From contig NZ_WPZY01000012.1 of the NCBI RefSeq assembly GCF_013031405.1, forward strand, positions 87,523 through 151,522: a stretch of 64,000 nt of DNA. Direction: 5' to 3'. Source of the stretch: Ruegeria sp. HKCCD8929. Lineage in GTDB: Bacteria; Pseudomonadota; Alphaproteobacteria; Rhodobacterales; Rhodobacteraceae. The position numbers and the translations under genes are program-made. The notes below the pieces were generated by a model. It made no database searches, was not told where the DNA came from, and saw only the letters and a list, made by a program, of their open reading frames with translations. Below, piece after piece: positions 42,553-52,782 of the stretch. The number at the start of each line of letters is the position of its first letter. The stretch's first letter is position 1.

Positions 42553-43547
42553 GCGACTATTACCGCCCGCTGGTCCAACACGGCCCGGCCCGTCCCGATG
42601 GCGCCTTGCCGTTGGCCGGCGGCGATCTTTGGTTCACCCATGCCGAGCTTTTGTCCCGCGATGCCGCACCGCGTATGGTCAGCGCCGATGCCATTCCCGG
42701 TGATGTGCGGGACCGTCTGACCGCCCCGCGCGCGCCCGTTGCCGGTCTGGACATGGCGCAGCCGCAGATCATGGGCATCCTCAATATAACGCCCGACAGT
42801 TTCTCGGATGGCGGGCGGCACGATACGGTCGAAACCGCTCGGGCCGCCGCCGCCGACATGACGGCACACGGCGCCGCGATCCTCGATATCGGCGGCGAAT
42901 CCACCCGGCCCGGTGCCGATTTCATTCCCGAAGCGCAGGAGATCGCCCGCACCGTCCCGGTGATCGAGGCGATCCGCGCCGAGACCGATACGCTGATCTC
43001 CATCGATACCCGCAAGGCCGCCGTGGCCCGTGGCGCGCTGGCTGCCGGGGCCGGTCTGGTCAACGATGTCTCGGGCTTTACCTTCGATCCGGCGCTGGCG
43101 CCGCTATGCGCCGAGGCACAGGTGCCGGTCTGCGTCATGCATATGCAGGGCGATCCCGCCACGATGCAGGACAACCCGGAATATGAAAACGTGCTGCTGG
43201 ACGTCTACGACTTCCTCGCGGGCCAGATCGCCCGGCTGGAGGCACTTGGGCTGGATCGCGGTCAGATCGTGGTCGATCCCGGCATCGGCTTCGGCAAGAC
43301 CGAAGACCACAACCTGACCCTGCTGCGCAATCTCAGCCTGTTTCACGGGCTGGGCTGCCCGATCCTGCTGGGCGTGTCGCGTAAGGGCTTCATCGGACGC
43401 ATCGGGCAGGCGCCGCGCGCCGATGCTCGCGCACCGGGCTCGATCGCCGTCGCCCTGGCCGGGCTGGCGCAGGGCGTCCAGATCGTCCGGGTGCACGATG
43501 TCGCGCAGACCGCACAGGCCTTGCGTCTGTGGTCTGCCGTCCGCTAA
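42549..43547 (+). CDS. folP: dihydropteroate synthase
   Basis: Joins dihydropterin pyrophosphate to p-aminobenzoate; the target of sulfonamides. At 332 residues, the catalytic barrel begins near residue 75 (MGILNITPDSFSDGGRHDT) with ILDIGGESTRPGADFI, SIDTRKAAVARGAL, LVNDVSGF, VCVMHMQGDPATMQ, VVDPGIGFGKTEDHNLTLL and LLGVSRKGFIGRI. The first 70 residues are an extra N-terminal segment seen in some alphaproteobacterial forms. The start is GTG at 42549, overlapping the folB stop by four bases. Confidence 0.96.
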   Translation: MSDYYRPLVQHGPARPDGALPLAGGDLWFTHAELLSRDAAPRMVSADAIPGDVRDRLTAPRAPVAGLDMAQPQIMGILNITPDSFSDGGRHDTVETARAAAADMTAHGAAILDIGGESTRPGADFIPEAQEIARTVPVIEAIRAETDTLISIDTRKAAVARGALAAGAGLVNDVSGFTFDPALAPLCAEAQVPVCVMHMQGDPATMQDNPEYENVLLDVYDFLAGQIARLEALGLDRGQIVVDPGIGFGKTEDHNLTLLRNLSLFHGLGCPILLGVSRKGFIGRIGQAPRADARAPGSIAVALAGLAQGVQIVRVHDVAQTAQALRLWSAVR

Positions 43548-43583
43548 GCCTGTCTCGCCAATAGTTGAGAAAGAGTGAAAGCC

Positions 43584-44930
43584 ATGCGCAAGCTGTTCGG
43601 AACCGATGGGGTGCGGGGCACCGCCAACACCCATCCGATGACCGCCGAGATGGCGCTGCGCATGGGCGCGGCGGTGGGGCGTTACTTCCGCCGCGATGCC
43701 AGCGGTGTCCACCGGGTGGTGATCGGCAAGGATACGCGGCTGTCGGGCTACATGTTCGAGAACGCGCTTACGGCGGGGCTGACCTCCACCGGCATGAACG
43801 TGCTCTTGCTGGGGCCGGTGCCGACCCCTGCGGTGGGGCTGATGACCCGCTCGATGCGGGCCGATCTGGGCGTGATGATCTCGGCCAGCCACAACCCGGC
43901 CGAGGATAATGGCATCAAGTTCTTCGGCCCCGACGGCTACAAGCTGTCCGATCAGGCCGAGCTTGAGATCGAGGCGCTGATCGACGCGGGCGTGAAACCG
44001 GCGCAGGCGCAGAATATCGGCCGGGCGCGCCGCGTGGACGATGCGCGGTTCCGCTATGGCGAGCGGGTCAAATCCTCGCTGCCGCGCGATCTGCGGCTCG
44101 AAGGGCTCAAGGTGGTGATCGACTGCGCCAACGGGGCCGCGCACCGCGCCGCGCCCGAGATCCTGTGGGAACTGGGCGCCGACGTAATCCCGCTGGGCGT
44201 CGCACCCGACGGCAAGAACATCAATCTCGGCTGCGGGTCGACCCAACCGCAAGCCGCGTCCGAAACCGTCGTCGCCCATGGCGCCCATGTGGGCATCTGT
44301 CTGGACGGCGACGCCGACCGGGTGATCCTGATCGACGAGACCGGCACGGTCGCCGATGGCGATCAACTCATGGCGCTCTTGGCCTCACGCTGGGCCGCTG
44401 ACGGGCAGCTGAGCGGCGGGGCGCTGGTGGCGACGGTGATGTCGAACCTCGGACTGGAACGCCATCTGGACGGGCAGGGGCTGCGGCTGGAACGCACCGC
44501 CGTCGGCGACCGCTATGTGGTCGAGCGGATGCGCGAGGGTGGCTTCAACCTGGGCGGTGAGCAGTCGGGCCATATCGTGATGAGCGATTATGCCACCACC
44601 GGCGACGGGCTGATGGCGGGGCTGCATTTCCTGGCCGAGATGGTGCGCTCGGGCCGTCCGGCCTCGGAACTGGCGCGGCAGTTCGAGCGCGTGCCGCAAT
44701 TGCTGAAAAACGTCCGCTTCGAAGCCGGTCAGACCCCGTTGGACCTGCCGCAGGTGCAGACCGCGATTGCCGCCGCCGAAGGCGCGCTGAACGGCAAGGG
44801 CCGCCTGCTGATCCGCAAGTCCGGCACCGAACCACTGATCCGCGTGATGGCCGAATGCGAAGACGAGGGGCTGCTGGAACGCACCGTGGATTCTGTGGTG
44901 GATGCAGTGGCGGACGCGGTCTCGGCCTGA
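43584..44930 (+). CDS. glmM: phosphoglucosamine mutase
   Basis: Converts glucosamine-6-phosphate to glucosamine-1-phosphate for peptidoglycan and LPS precursors. The 448-residue form starts [20 protein letters not shown]. The phosphoserine is in [18 protein letters not shown], metal ligands in [14 protein letters not shown], and the sugar-binding loop in [13 protein letters not shown]; phosphate binding is [14 protein letters not shown]. It lies 36 bp after folP. Linkage of folP and glmM is common in bacteria. Confidence 0.97.
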   Translation: MRKLFGTDGVRGTANTHPMTAEMALRMGAAVGRYFRRDASGVHRVVIGKDTRLSGYMFENALTAGLTSTGMNVLLLGPVPTPAVGLMTRSMRADLGVMISASHNPAEDNGIKFFGPDGYKLSDQAELEIEALIDAGVKPAQAQNIGRARRVDDARFRYGERVKSSLPRDLRLEGLKVVIDCANGAAHRAAPEILWELGADVIPLGVAPDGKNINLGCGSTQPQAASETVVAHGAHVGICLDGDADRVILIDETGTVADGDQLMALLASRWAADGQLSGGALVATVMSNLGLERHLDGQGLRLERTAVGDRYVVERMREGGFNLGGEQSGHIVMSDYATTGDGLMAGLHFLAEMVRSGRPASELARQFERVPQLLKNVRFEAGQTPLDLPQVQTAIAAAEGALNGKGRLLIRKSGTEPLIRVMAECEDEGLLERTVDSVVDAVADAVSA

Positions 44931-44932
44931 GC

Positions 44933-45853
44933 CTAGCCGCGCCCGAACAGCCGCCGCAGCGCGCCGTACTGGCTGACGCCCACACCGCAGAGGATCAGCA
45001 GCAGCGCCCAGAGCAGGGCGGGCGGCAAGGGCTCGCCCAGCAGCGCCGCGCCCAGAACCACCGACCAGACCGGCACCTGATAATTGGTCAGGCTCATGAA
45101 GACCGGCCCGGCGGTGCGCACCACGGTCACGCGCAGCAGGTTGGCCGCCGCCGTGGGCACCATGCCCAGAAAGGCCACCAGCCACAGGGTTCTCTGATCG
45201 GGCAGGGGCGGCGGCCCCTCGATGGCCCAGGCCAGCGGGATCACGCCAAAGGCGCCGATCAGCAGCAGCACGGCTGACAGTCCCACCGGGTCCACCGGCG
45301 GCAGGCGGCGCATCAGGATCGAGGTGACCGCGTAACAGGCCGCCGCCGCCAGGCAGGCCAGACGCCCCGGCAGCTCACGCACGTCGCCCGAGCTTTCGAA
45401 GGCCTGCGAGCCCATCAACAGTGACACTCCGGCAAAGCCCACGCAGAACCCCAGCACCCAGCGCCAGGTCATCCGCTCGCCCGGTACCATGAAATGCGCC
45501 AGCGGCAGCACCATCAGCGCGATCGACGCCATCGAGACGCCGGTAAAGCCCGAGGTCACATATTGCTGTCCCCATGAGATCAGTGCAAACGGCACCGCCG
45601 AGCTGAGCAGCGCGATCAGGATCAGCGAGCTCCGGTCCGGCCCGGTGAGCGGCGCGCTGAAAAGCCGCCCGCCCAGCATCTGCCAGACCGCGCAACTCAA
45701 GAGCGCGCCAAACCCGATGCGGAAGGCGGCCAGCCAGAAGGGCGTCAGCCCCTCCAGCGCAAGCTCGATCACCATGAAGGTGCCGCCCCAGACAAAGCCG
45801 AGAATGGCAACCATGATCCAGCTGCGCGCGGTAATGTCAGGGCTTTGGCTCAC
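44933..45853 (-). CDS. EamA/DMT family transporter
   Basis: A 306-residue inner-membrane protein with about ten helices in two EamA repeats, each of about five helices (for example SWIMVAILGFVWGGTFMVIE; GVSLLMGSQAF between halves; LACLAAAACYAVTSILMRR). The family exports or takes up metabolites such as amino acids; the substrate here is unknown. The stop lies two bases from the glmM stop (convergent), and its start faces the ArsR gene. Confidence 0.88.
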   Translation of the reverse strand: MSQSPDITARSWIMVAILGFVWGGTFMVIELALEGLTPFWLAAFRIGFGALLSCAVWQMLGGRLFSAPLTGPDRSSLILIALLSSAVPFALISWGQQYVTSGFTGVSMASIALMVLPLAHFMVPGERMTWRWVLGFCVGFAGVSLLMGSQAFESSGDVRELPGRLACLAAAACYAVTSILMRRLPPVDPVGLSAVLLLIGAFGVIPLAWAIEGPPPLPDQRTLWLVAFLGMVPTAAANLLRVTVVRTAGPVFMSLTNYQVPVWSVVLGAALLGEPLPPALLWALLLILCGVGVSQYGALRRLFGRG

Positions 45854-45959
45854 TGTGTTCCCCCGGAAATCCGAAGGGCACAGAAACCGGGTCTGGCATC
45901 GGCGTCAATCCCGGAGTTGTGGACAGGACCTGGCATGGTGTTCCATCCGGACGCCGCAG

Positions 45960-45988
45960 TTGACAGTATGTAAGTGTGTGCTTACCGT
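45960..45988 (+). promoter_or_regulatory. Candidate promoter for a leaderless arsR mRNA
   Basis: TTGACA at 45960-45965 is followed after 17 bp by TACCGT at 45983-45988, a weak -10. Transcription would begin at about 45994, the A of the arsR ATG, giving a leaderless message. This fits the absence of any ribosome site. Confidence 0.5.
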
Positions 45989-46002
45989 AAGTCATGGCTT
46001 AC
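45970..46002. promoter_or_regulatory. Tandem GTAAG-N6-CTTAC operators over the arsR start
   Basis: Two identical-arm inverted repeats, GTAAG-TGTGTG-CTTAC (45970-45985) and GTAAG-TCATGG-CTTAC (45987-46002), are separated by one base. The second contains the arsR start codon. They overlap the spacer and -10 of the candidate promoter, so a bound ArsR dimer would block its own transcription. Confidence 0.75.
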
Positions 46003-46311
46003 ATAAATTCTCTCTCCGCTTTGGCCGACCCGACCCGGCGACAGGTTTTCGAGGTAATTGCCGCCACCCCCAGCCCCGTGGGCGCCGTGGCCGCAAAACT
46101 GCCCGTCAGCCGCCCTGCCGTGTCGCAGCACCTGAAAGTGCTGTCCGATGCCGGTCTGGTGATGTGCCGCGCCCAGGGCACCCGTCGGATTTACGCAGTC
46201 CGGCCCGAGGGGCTGGCGGAACTGCGGAAATGGCTCGACCAGTTCTGGACCAAGGCCCTGGACAGCTTTGCCAGTGAAATCAACGACAAGGAGGCAGACC
46301 GCCATGACTGA
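45994..46311 (+). CDS. ArsR/SmtB-family repressor paired with an SRPBCC protein
   Basis: A 105-residue winged-helix regulator (LADPTRRQVFEVIAATPSP, VSRPAVSQHLKVLSDAGLV, GTRRIYAVRPEGLAELRKWL). It lacks the Cys cluster of metal-sensing ArsR proteins and belongs to the group that co-occurs with AHSA1/SRPBCC genes, so metal sensing is not expected. No ribosome site precedes the ATG; a leaderless message is likely. Tandem operators cover the start. It overlaps the next gene by eight bases. Confidence 0.92.
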   Translation: MAYINSLSALADPTRRQVFEVIAATPSPVGAVAAKLPVSRPAVSQHLKVLSDAGLVMCRAQGTRRIYAVRPEGLAELRKWLDQFWTKALDSFASEINDKEADRHD

Positions 46312-46756
46312 CCCGATCGTGAAGACAGTGGAGGTCAACTGCTCTGCCGCGCGTGCTTTCGAGGTGTTCGTGACCCGGATTTCCGACTGGTGGCCGCTGG
46401 ATGGGCATGCCGTGTCAGCCGCGTCCGGGAAGCCTGCGCAGTCGGTAACGATCGAGCCTCGCGTTGGCGGGGCGGTCTATGAGACCATGCATGACGGAGG
46501 CCGCACCGACTGGGGCAAAGTGCTGGAGTTTGAGCCGGGCCGCAGTCTTGCGATGACCTGGCATCCGGGCAACAACGCCGATGCGCCCACGCGGGTCCAG
46601 GTGGAATTCGCGGATGCAGGCGGCAAGACCCGGGTCACGCTGACCCATTCTGGATGGGAGGTCTGGGGCGCTGAGGCGGCCGCCAAACGCGGCAATTACG
46701 ACAGCGGCTGGGATTTCGTGTTCGGCGAACGCTATACGGGCGCCATCGCTGCGTGA
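46304..46756 (+). CDS. SRPBCC (AHSA1-like) domain protein
   Basis: A 150-residue START-like fold protein of the activator-of-Hsp90-ATPase-1 type, with a hydrophobic ligand cavity. It has the typical openings EVNCSAARAFEVFVTRISDW and WPLDGHAV, the core WGKVLEFEPGRSLAMTWHPG and the C-terminal helix NYDSGWDFVFGERYTGA. AAGGAGG precedes the ATG. It is co-transcribed and overlaps with the ArsR gene. Such pairs often form small self-regulated units; the ligand is unknown. Confidence 0.87.
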   Translation: MTDPIVKTVEVNCSAARAFEVFVTRISDWWPLDGHAVSAASGKPAQSVTIEPRVGGAVYETMHDGGRTDWGKVLEFEPGRSLAMTWHPGNNADAPTRVQVEFADAGGKTRVTLTHSGWEVWGAEAAAKRGNYDSGWDFVFGERYTGAIAA

Positions 46757-46763
46757 GGCCACG

Positions 46764-46789
46764 AAAAAGGGCGGCCCGATGGACCGCCC
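46764..46789 (-). terminator. Rho-independent terminator of ilvC
   Basis: On the minus strand GGGCGG and CCGCCC close a hairpin followed by TTTTTCG, 21 bp past the ilvC stop. On the plus strand the same hairpin could also serve the SRPBCC gene, though no T-run follows there. Confidence 0.85.
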
Positions 46790-46810
46790 AATACAAGAAT
46801 CGGGGATGGC

Positions 46811-48416
<1,606 letters not shown>

Positions 48417-48420
<4 letters not shown>

Positions 48421-48875
48421 TCGAACTGGACGATATGGACCGCAAGCTGCTGCGGGCACTGGCGCAGGATGCAACGCAAAGCGCGGGCGCGCTGGGACGG
48501 CGGTTCGGGCTGTCGCAGCCGGCGACATGGCGGCGCATTCGGCGGCTGGAGGAGGCAGGCGCGATCAAGGGGCGGCGGCTGCGGCTGAATGCCGAGGCGC
48601 TGGGTTTTGGGGTGACCGTGTTTCTGGGGGTCAAGCTGGCGCGCAAGGGGCAGGTGAGCCTTGAGGATTTCGAGCGCGCCGTCAGCGCCATCCCCGAAGT
48701 GCAGACGGTCGAGCACGTACTGGGCCTCTACGACTACCGCCTGCGGGTGGTGGCGCGCGACCTCGGCGATTTCGAACGTGTGCTGCGGCGCCGGATCATG
48801 ACCCTGCCGGGCGCGGGCGAGGTAGAGGCCAATGTGCTGCTCAGCGAGGAACGCCTGCCGGGCCCGATTGGCTGA
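48417..48875 (+). CDS. Lrp/AsnC-family regulator, second of a tandem pair
   Basis: A 152-residue paralogue of the preceding gene (LDDMDRKLLRALAQDATQSA, FGLSQPATWRRIRRLEEAGA, then a RAM domain with VQTVEHVLGLYDYRLRVVAR). It overlaps its neighbour by four bases, so the two are made together and may form heteromers. It ends three bases from the convergent HutC-type gene. Confidence 0.93.
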
Positions 48876-48878
48876 GGT

Positions 48879-49580
48879 TCAATAGCGCGTGCTGATCCGG
48901 AACCCGGGATGATGGGTCATGCGTGCGAGCGTTACCGGCGTGTTTTGCAGCCAGGTCACCCGCTCGGTCTGCATCATCGGCATGCCGGGCATCGTGCCCA
49001 GGAACTCGGCCAGGCGCGCGTCCGCCGCGACCGCGGAAAAGGCGAGATTGGCGTCCGTGAAAGGCGCGGCATTCAGCAGCCACTCATGCGGCCCTGTCTC
49101 GCTCAGATCCGCGTACTCAACGTCAGGCACCGAGGCGATGTTGATCCAGCGTTCTTCGAACTGAAAGGGCCGGTCATCCGCATAATGCATGCATTGCAGA
49201 TGCAGGATCTGCGCATCGGGCGGCAGGGTCAGCTGCGAGCTGAGCCAGGCGGGTGCCGGCACCACGTCACGCGCGACCAGCGCATAGCGGTAGGTGGCGT
49301 TCTGCGCCTCGACCATCTGCCTGGCCAGCGCGATTTCCAGACGGGCCTGCCGGGCCGGCGCCTTCTTGACCCGCGTGCCGCTCTTGCGTTTGCGCTCGAC
49401 AAAACCCTGATCCGCCAGTTCACGCAGGGCGCGGTTGACCGTCGCCCTTGCGCAATCGAACTCGGCGGCCAGTTCGGTTTCGGTCGGTAACACGGACCCC
49501 TGCGGCCAGACGCGGCTTTCAATCCTTCGTTTCACCTCGTCACGAACGACCTGAAAGCTGGTCCGCTTTTGCGATTTCAC
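48879..49580 (-). CDS. GntR/HutC-family transcription regulator
   Basis: A 233-residue regulator with an N-terminal winged helix (FQVVRDEVKRRIESRVWPQG, LPTETELAAEFDCARATVNR, ALRELADQGFVERKRKSGTR) and a C-terminal UTRA ligand domain (HYADDRPFQFEERWINIASV, TERVTWLQNTPVTLARMTHH). GTG at 49580 was chosen because AAAGGGCGG precedes it and an operator-like palindrome (49651-49670) lies in the possible upstream extension. It is divergent from the class V aminotransferase, its likely target. Confidence 0.87.
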   Translation of the reverse strand: MKSQKRTSFQVVRDEVKRRIESRVWPQGSVLPTETELAAEFDCARATVNRALRELADQGFVERKRKSGTRVKKAPARQARLEIALARQMVEAQNATYRYALVARDVVPAPAWLSSQLTLPPDAQILHLQCMHYADDRPFQFEERWINIASVPDVEYADLSETGPHEWLLNAAPFTDANLAFSAVAADARLAEFLGTMPGMPMMQTERVTWLQNTPVTLARMTHHPGFRISTRY

Positions 49581-49880
49581 GGGTAAGTCCGCCCTTTCTT
49601 GTCCTGGCTGAGCATATCTGTTCAGAAACACTTCTGCGTGTAAAGATGTCGTGACACTATTTAGCGTCACATGTATTAACCACTTATTTTCGAACAAGAA
49701 AATTGCACGCACCGCAAAGGGCACGGTTGCGCTCCCAAATCACCCAATCCGGCGGCCGGCTGTGAGGGCAGAAATTTTCAAGCGATATGTCGATTATCCC
49801 CCCGCAAAACGTCGGTTTGCCGCTTTACCTGTCCGGCGGCGGCGGCCAGAAATGACGGGACCAGTCAGAAAGGACAGATC
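49581..49880. other. Divergent regulatory region between the HutC regulator and the aminotransferase
   Basis: No gene is supported. It contains the 20-bp operator-like palindrome at 49651-49670 and AT-rich sequence around it, where both promoters would be expected. GGACAGATC lies just before the aminotransferase ATG. Confidence 0.55.
49651..49670. promoter_or_regulatory. Near-perfect 20-bp palindrome, candidate GntR operator
   Basis: GTGACACTATTTAGCGTCAC has matching GTGAC/GTCAC arms and CTA/TAG inner arms; only the centre and one base pair break symmetry. It lies 71 bp before the regulator start and 211 bp before the aminotransferase start. This fits repression of the regulator's own promoter or of both. 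Confidence 0.6.
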
Positions 49881-51008
49881 ATGCCCGCACTGCTTGATAC
49901 CGTCGATCCCAACGGGCTCGAGGAATTCTCGGTCGTCTTCACCGACCGCTCGCTCAACCACATGTCCGCCGCCTTTCAGCAGGTGATGCGCGACATCTCG
50001 GAGATGCTGAAAGGGGTCTACAAGGCACAGGGCGTCGCGGTGATCCCCGGCGGTGGCACCTACGGGATGGAGGCGGTGGCGCGCCAGTTCGCGCGTGGCG
50101 CAAACGTGCTGGTGGTGCGCAATGGCTGGTTTTCCTACCGCTGGAGCCAGATTTTCGAGACCGGCGGGCTGACCGTCAGCACCACCGTGATGAAGGCGCG
50201 TCAAACCGGCAATGACAGCCCGTCGCCCTTCGCGCCCGCGCCGATTGACGAGGTGGTGGCGACGATCCGCGAGCAGAAGCCCGATATCGTCTTTGCCCCG
50301 CATGTTGAGACGGCAGCGGGCGTAATCCTGCCCGACGACTACGTGACCGCCATGGCGGCGGCGGCGCATGAGGTGGGCGCGCTGATGGTGCTCGATTGCA
50401 TCGCCAGCGGCTGCGTCTGGGTGGACATGGAAGCCACCGGCGTGGACGTGCTGATCTCGGCCCCGCAGAAAGGGTGGAGCGCGTCGCCCTGTGCCGGTCT
50501 GGTGATGCTGTCCGATAAGGGCGAGGCGCGGTTGGCCGAGACCGCTTCGGACAGTTTTGCCATCGACCTGAAGAAATGGCGCGACATCATGAAGGCCTAT
50601 GAGGGCGGCGGGCATGCCTATCACGCCACCATGCCCACCGATGCGCTGCGGGCCTTCCGCGATACCATGGCCGAGACTCGTGAGTATGGGTTCGACAAGC
50701 TGCGCGACGCGCAATGGGCGCTGGGCAATGGCGTGCGGGCGATGCTGCGGGACAAGGGCATCACCTCGGTCGCCGCCGAAGGGTTCGGCGCGCCGGGGGT
50801 GGTGGTCAGCTATACCAGCGACCCCGAGGTTCAGAACGGCAAGAAATTTGCCGCACTCGGGATGCAGATCGCCGCCGGGGTGCCGCTGCAATGTGATGAG
50901 CCCGAGGGGTTCAGCACGTTCCGGCTGGGCCTGTTTGGTCTGGACAAGCTCTATGACGTGGACGCCACGATTGCGCGGCTCAAGCGGGTTCTGGATCAGG
51001 TGCTTTGA
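49881..51008 (+). CDS. class V aminotransferase (alanine-glyoxylate / serine-pyruvate type)
   Basis: A 375-residue PLP enzyme of the AGT/SPT branch. It has VAVIPGGGTYGMEAVARQFA near residue 52 (phosphate-binding turn), FAPHVETAAGVILPDDYV, VLDCIASGCVWVDMEAT with the ring-pairing Asp, and the PLP Lys in LISAPQKGWSASPCAGLVML. The amino donor is not evident. A HutC-type regulator faces it, so it is probably catabolic and induced by an amino compound. No partner catabolic genes lie beside it. Confidence 0.9.
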   Translation: MPALLDTVDPNGLEEFSVVFTDRSLNHMSAAFQQVMRDISEMLKGVYKAQGVAVIPGGGTYGMEAVARQFARGANVLVVRNGWFSYRWSQIFETGGLTVSTTVMKARQTGNDSPSPFAPAPIDEVVATIREQKPDIVFAPHVETAAGVILPDDYVTAMAAAAHEVGALMVLDCIASGCVWVDMEATGVDVLISAPQKGWSASPCAGLVMLSDKGEARLAETASDSFAIDLKKWRDIMKAYEGGGHAYHATMPTDALRAFRDTMAETREYGFDKLRDAQWALGNGVRAMLRDKGITSVAAEGFGAPGVVVSYTSDPEVQNGKKFAALGMQIAAGVPLQCDEPEGFSTFRLGLFGLDKLYDVDATIARLKRVLDQVL

Positions 51009-51014
51009 CCGGGT

Positions 51015-51032
51015 GGCGGGCTGAAGCCCGCC
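51015..51032. repeat. GC-rich perfect hairpin after the aminotransferase gene
   Basis: GGCGGGCT-GA-AGCCCGCC is an 8-bp perfect stem 7 bp past the stop at 51008, without a T-run. It may be a REP-type element or an mRNA end. Confidence 0.55.
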
Positions 51033-51137
51033 CTACGGTTAGAACCAAATGGGATCGATCTGCACCATAACGCATCAATATTCGCGTTCGAAATCAGCGA
51101 CATGCTGATTGAGGGGTAATGAAGTTCGATTTCTGCT

Positions 51138-52334
51138 TTAGCGGACGCCGAGGCCCATCTGCATCAGCGTCTTGCGCACCGGGGCCAGCGAATAGAGCGC
51201 GCTCAGCCCCATCGCACGCGCGTCCCTCAGGGCGCGCGTTTCGACCATCGAGGCGCGGTTCAACAGGTCGATGCCCTTCACCCGCAGCTCGATCTCGGTA
51301 TGGCGGGCCTTGTGATAGGCCGCCAGCATCCCGGCATCGCCCAGATCCCCGGGCCGGGCCTGCGCCAGATCCAGCAGCGTGCGCAGATCGCCCAGCGACA
51401 TGTTCAGCCCCTGCGCACCGATGGGCGGCACCACATGGGCCGCCTCGGCCATCAGTGCGATACGCTCGCCCGACAGCCGCTCGGCGGACTGGCTGATGAT
51501 CGACCAGATGGTCCGGCGCGAGGCCAGTTTCAGCGGGCCAAAGAGGCCGCAGGACCGTTCGGTCATCGCCGCCTCGAACGCCTCGGCCTCCATGTTCAGA
51601 AACTCGAGCGCCTTTGGCCCGCGTTCCATCCAGACGATGGCTGACGAAGGCTGACCCTGCCAGTCGGGCAGCGGCACCAGCGTGAACGGACCGCCCGAGC
51701 GGTGGATCTCGGTCGAGACATTGTCATGCGCAATCGGATGGGTGACGGCAAAGGCCAGCGCCTTTTGCCCGTAGCGGGTGGTGTGCACACCGATCCCCGC
51801 CGCCTCGCGCATGGGCGAGTTGCGGCCATCAGCGGCCACGACCAGCCGGGCCCTGACGCGAGACCCGTCGCTCAACCCCACCCGCGCCTCGGCGGTGCGG
51901 GTGAACAGGCTGGTGGTGCCAGTGCCGGGGCGGAAATCGACGTTGGGCAGATCGGCCAGCCGCGCCACCATCTCGCGCCTGAGCAGCCAGTTGGGCAGGT
52001 TCCAGCCAAAGGGCTGGTCCGAAATATCGGCGGCGTTGAAATCGCGCACCACACGCGGCTCGGGCACGTCGCCGCCCGCATCCACGATGCGCATGATCTG
52101 AAGGGGGGCCGCGTGTTCGGCCAGCCGCGCCCACAGCCCGCACTGTTCCAGCAGCCCGCGCGCGGGTTGCAGAAAGGCGGTGGTGCGCAGGTCCGAGCCT
52201 TCGGCGTCGCGCTCGGTCACCGGCGGGGCGGGATCGACGCAGATCACGTCGAACCCGGCGGCTCCGAACGCGGCCGCTGCGGTCAGCCCGGCGATGCCGC
52301 CGCCGGAAATCAGGATGTCACAGCTCTGGCTCAT
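51138..52334 (-). CDS. UbiH/UbiF-family FAD-dependent monooxygenase
   Basis: A 398-residue flavoprotein hydroxylase, likely in ubiquinone synthesis. The FAD fold begins DILISGGGIAGLTAAAAFGA; the second motif is VVAADGRNSPMREAAGI, and the third is IALMAEAAHVVPPIGAQGLN with MSLGD after it. In most family members this third motif starts GDAAH; here it reads AEAAH, so the usual ribityl-binding Asp is changed to Glu. The start at 52334 (MSQSCDILI) was taken; an ATG three codons earlier is also possible. It stands downstream of a broken small gene on the same strand. Confidence 0.88.
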   Translation of the reverse strand: MSQSCDILISGGGIAGLTAAAAFGAAGFDVICVDPAPPVTERDAEGSDLRTTAFLQPARGLLEQCGLWARLAEHAAPLQIMRIVDAGGDVPEPRVVRDFNAADISDQPFGWNLPNWLLRREMVARLADLPNVDFRPGTGTTSLFTRTAEARVGLSDGSRVRARLVVAADGRNSPMREAAGIGVHTTRYGQKALAFAVTHPIAHDNVSTEIHRSGGPFTLVPLPDWQGQPSSAIVWMERGPKALEFLNMEAEAFEAAMTERSCGLFGPLKLASRRTIWSIISQSAERLSGERIALMAEAAHVVPPIGAQGLNMSLGDLRTLLDLAQARPGDLGDAGMLAAYHKARHTEIELRVKGIDLLNRASMVETRALRDARAMGLSALYSLAPVRKTLMQMGLGVR

Positions 52335-52408
52335 GGCCCGCACCTCCGTTTGCGGTGGACCCTAGGCCGGTTCGCAGGCAGGCGCCAAGTGACATCCTGT
52401 CCCGTGTC

Positions 52409-52657
52409 TCAGCCGCGCGAGATCAGGATCAGCAGCAGGAACATCACCGGCAAGGCGGCCAGCGCGGGGATGTAAAGCCCGGGCACCCCGAACAGCAGGA
52501 TCGAGCAGCCCCACATGGAAAACAGCGCGCCGGCTGCGTAATATCAGGTGTCGGCATCGCCCTCGGCCATCTCGCGGGCCATCCAGCCGAACAGCGGCAC
52601 GGCAAAGATCAGGCGCTGCCAGAACGGGCGGGGGGCGGGAAAGTCGATCGCGGCCAT
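52409..52657 (-). pseudogene. small membrane protein gene interrupted by one in-frame TGA
   Basis: From the ATG at 52657, preceded by GAGGAGCCCCCA, the frame reads MAAIDFPAPRPFWQRLIFAV and on to EGDADT. It then meets TGA at codon 38 (52546-52544) and continues as YYAAGALFSMWGCSILLFGV then PGLYIPALAALP to a normal stop at 52409. The full frame is 82 codons. A TGG (Trp) at codon 38 would restore one protein with a second half of two hydrophobic helices. It may be a recent nonsense mutation, a sequencing error, or a real readthrough case. No selenocysteine element was recognised. The function is unknown. Confidence 0.7.
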
Positions 52658-52782
52658 TGGGGGCTCCTCAGAAATGTCTCGGGTGTGTTGCCCGGCATAT
52701 AGGAACCAAAAGATGCATCCGGCAGGTGCATTTTGCCGCAGAACGGGGGCCGAGGCAGCAGGTCGCAGGCCGGCCGTTCTGC

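Noticed and set aside
49581..49724. Upstream extension of the HutC-type regulator
   Set aside because: It would place an operator-like palindrome inside the coding region, and its sequence is unlike GntR N-termini.
52544..52546. Selenocysteine at the in-frame TGA of the small membrane gene
   Set aside because: No recognisable insertion hairpin follows, and Trp fits the context; mutation or error is simpler.
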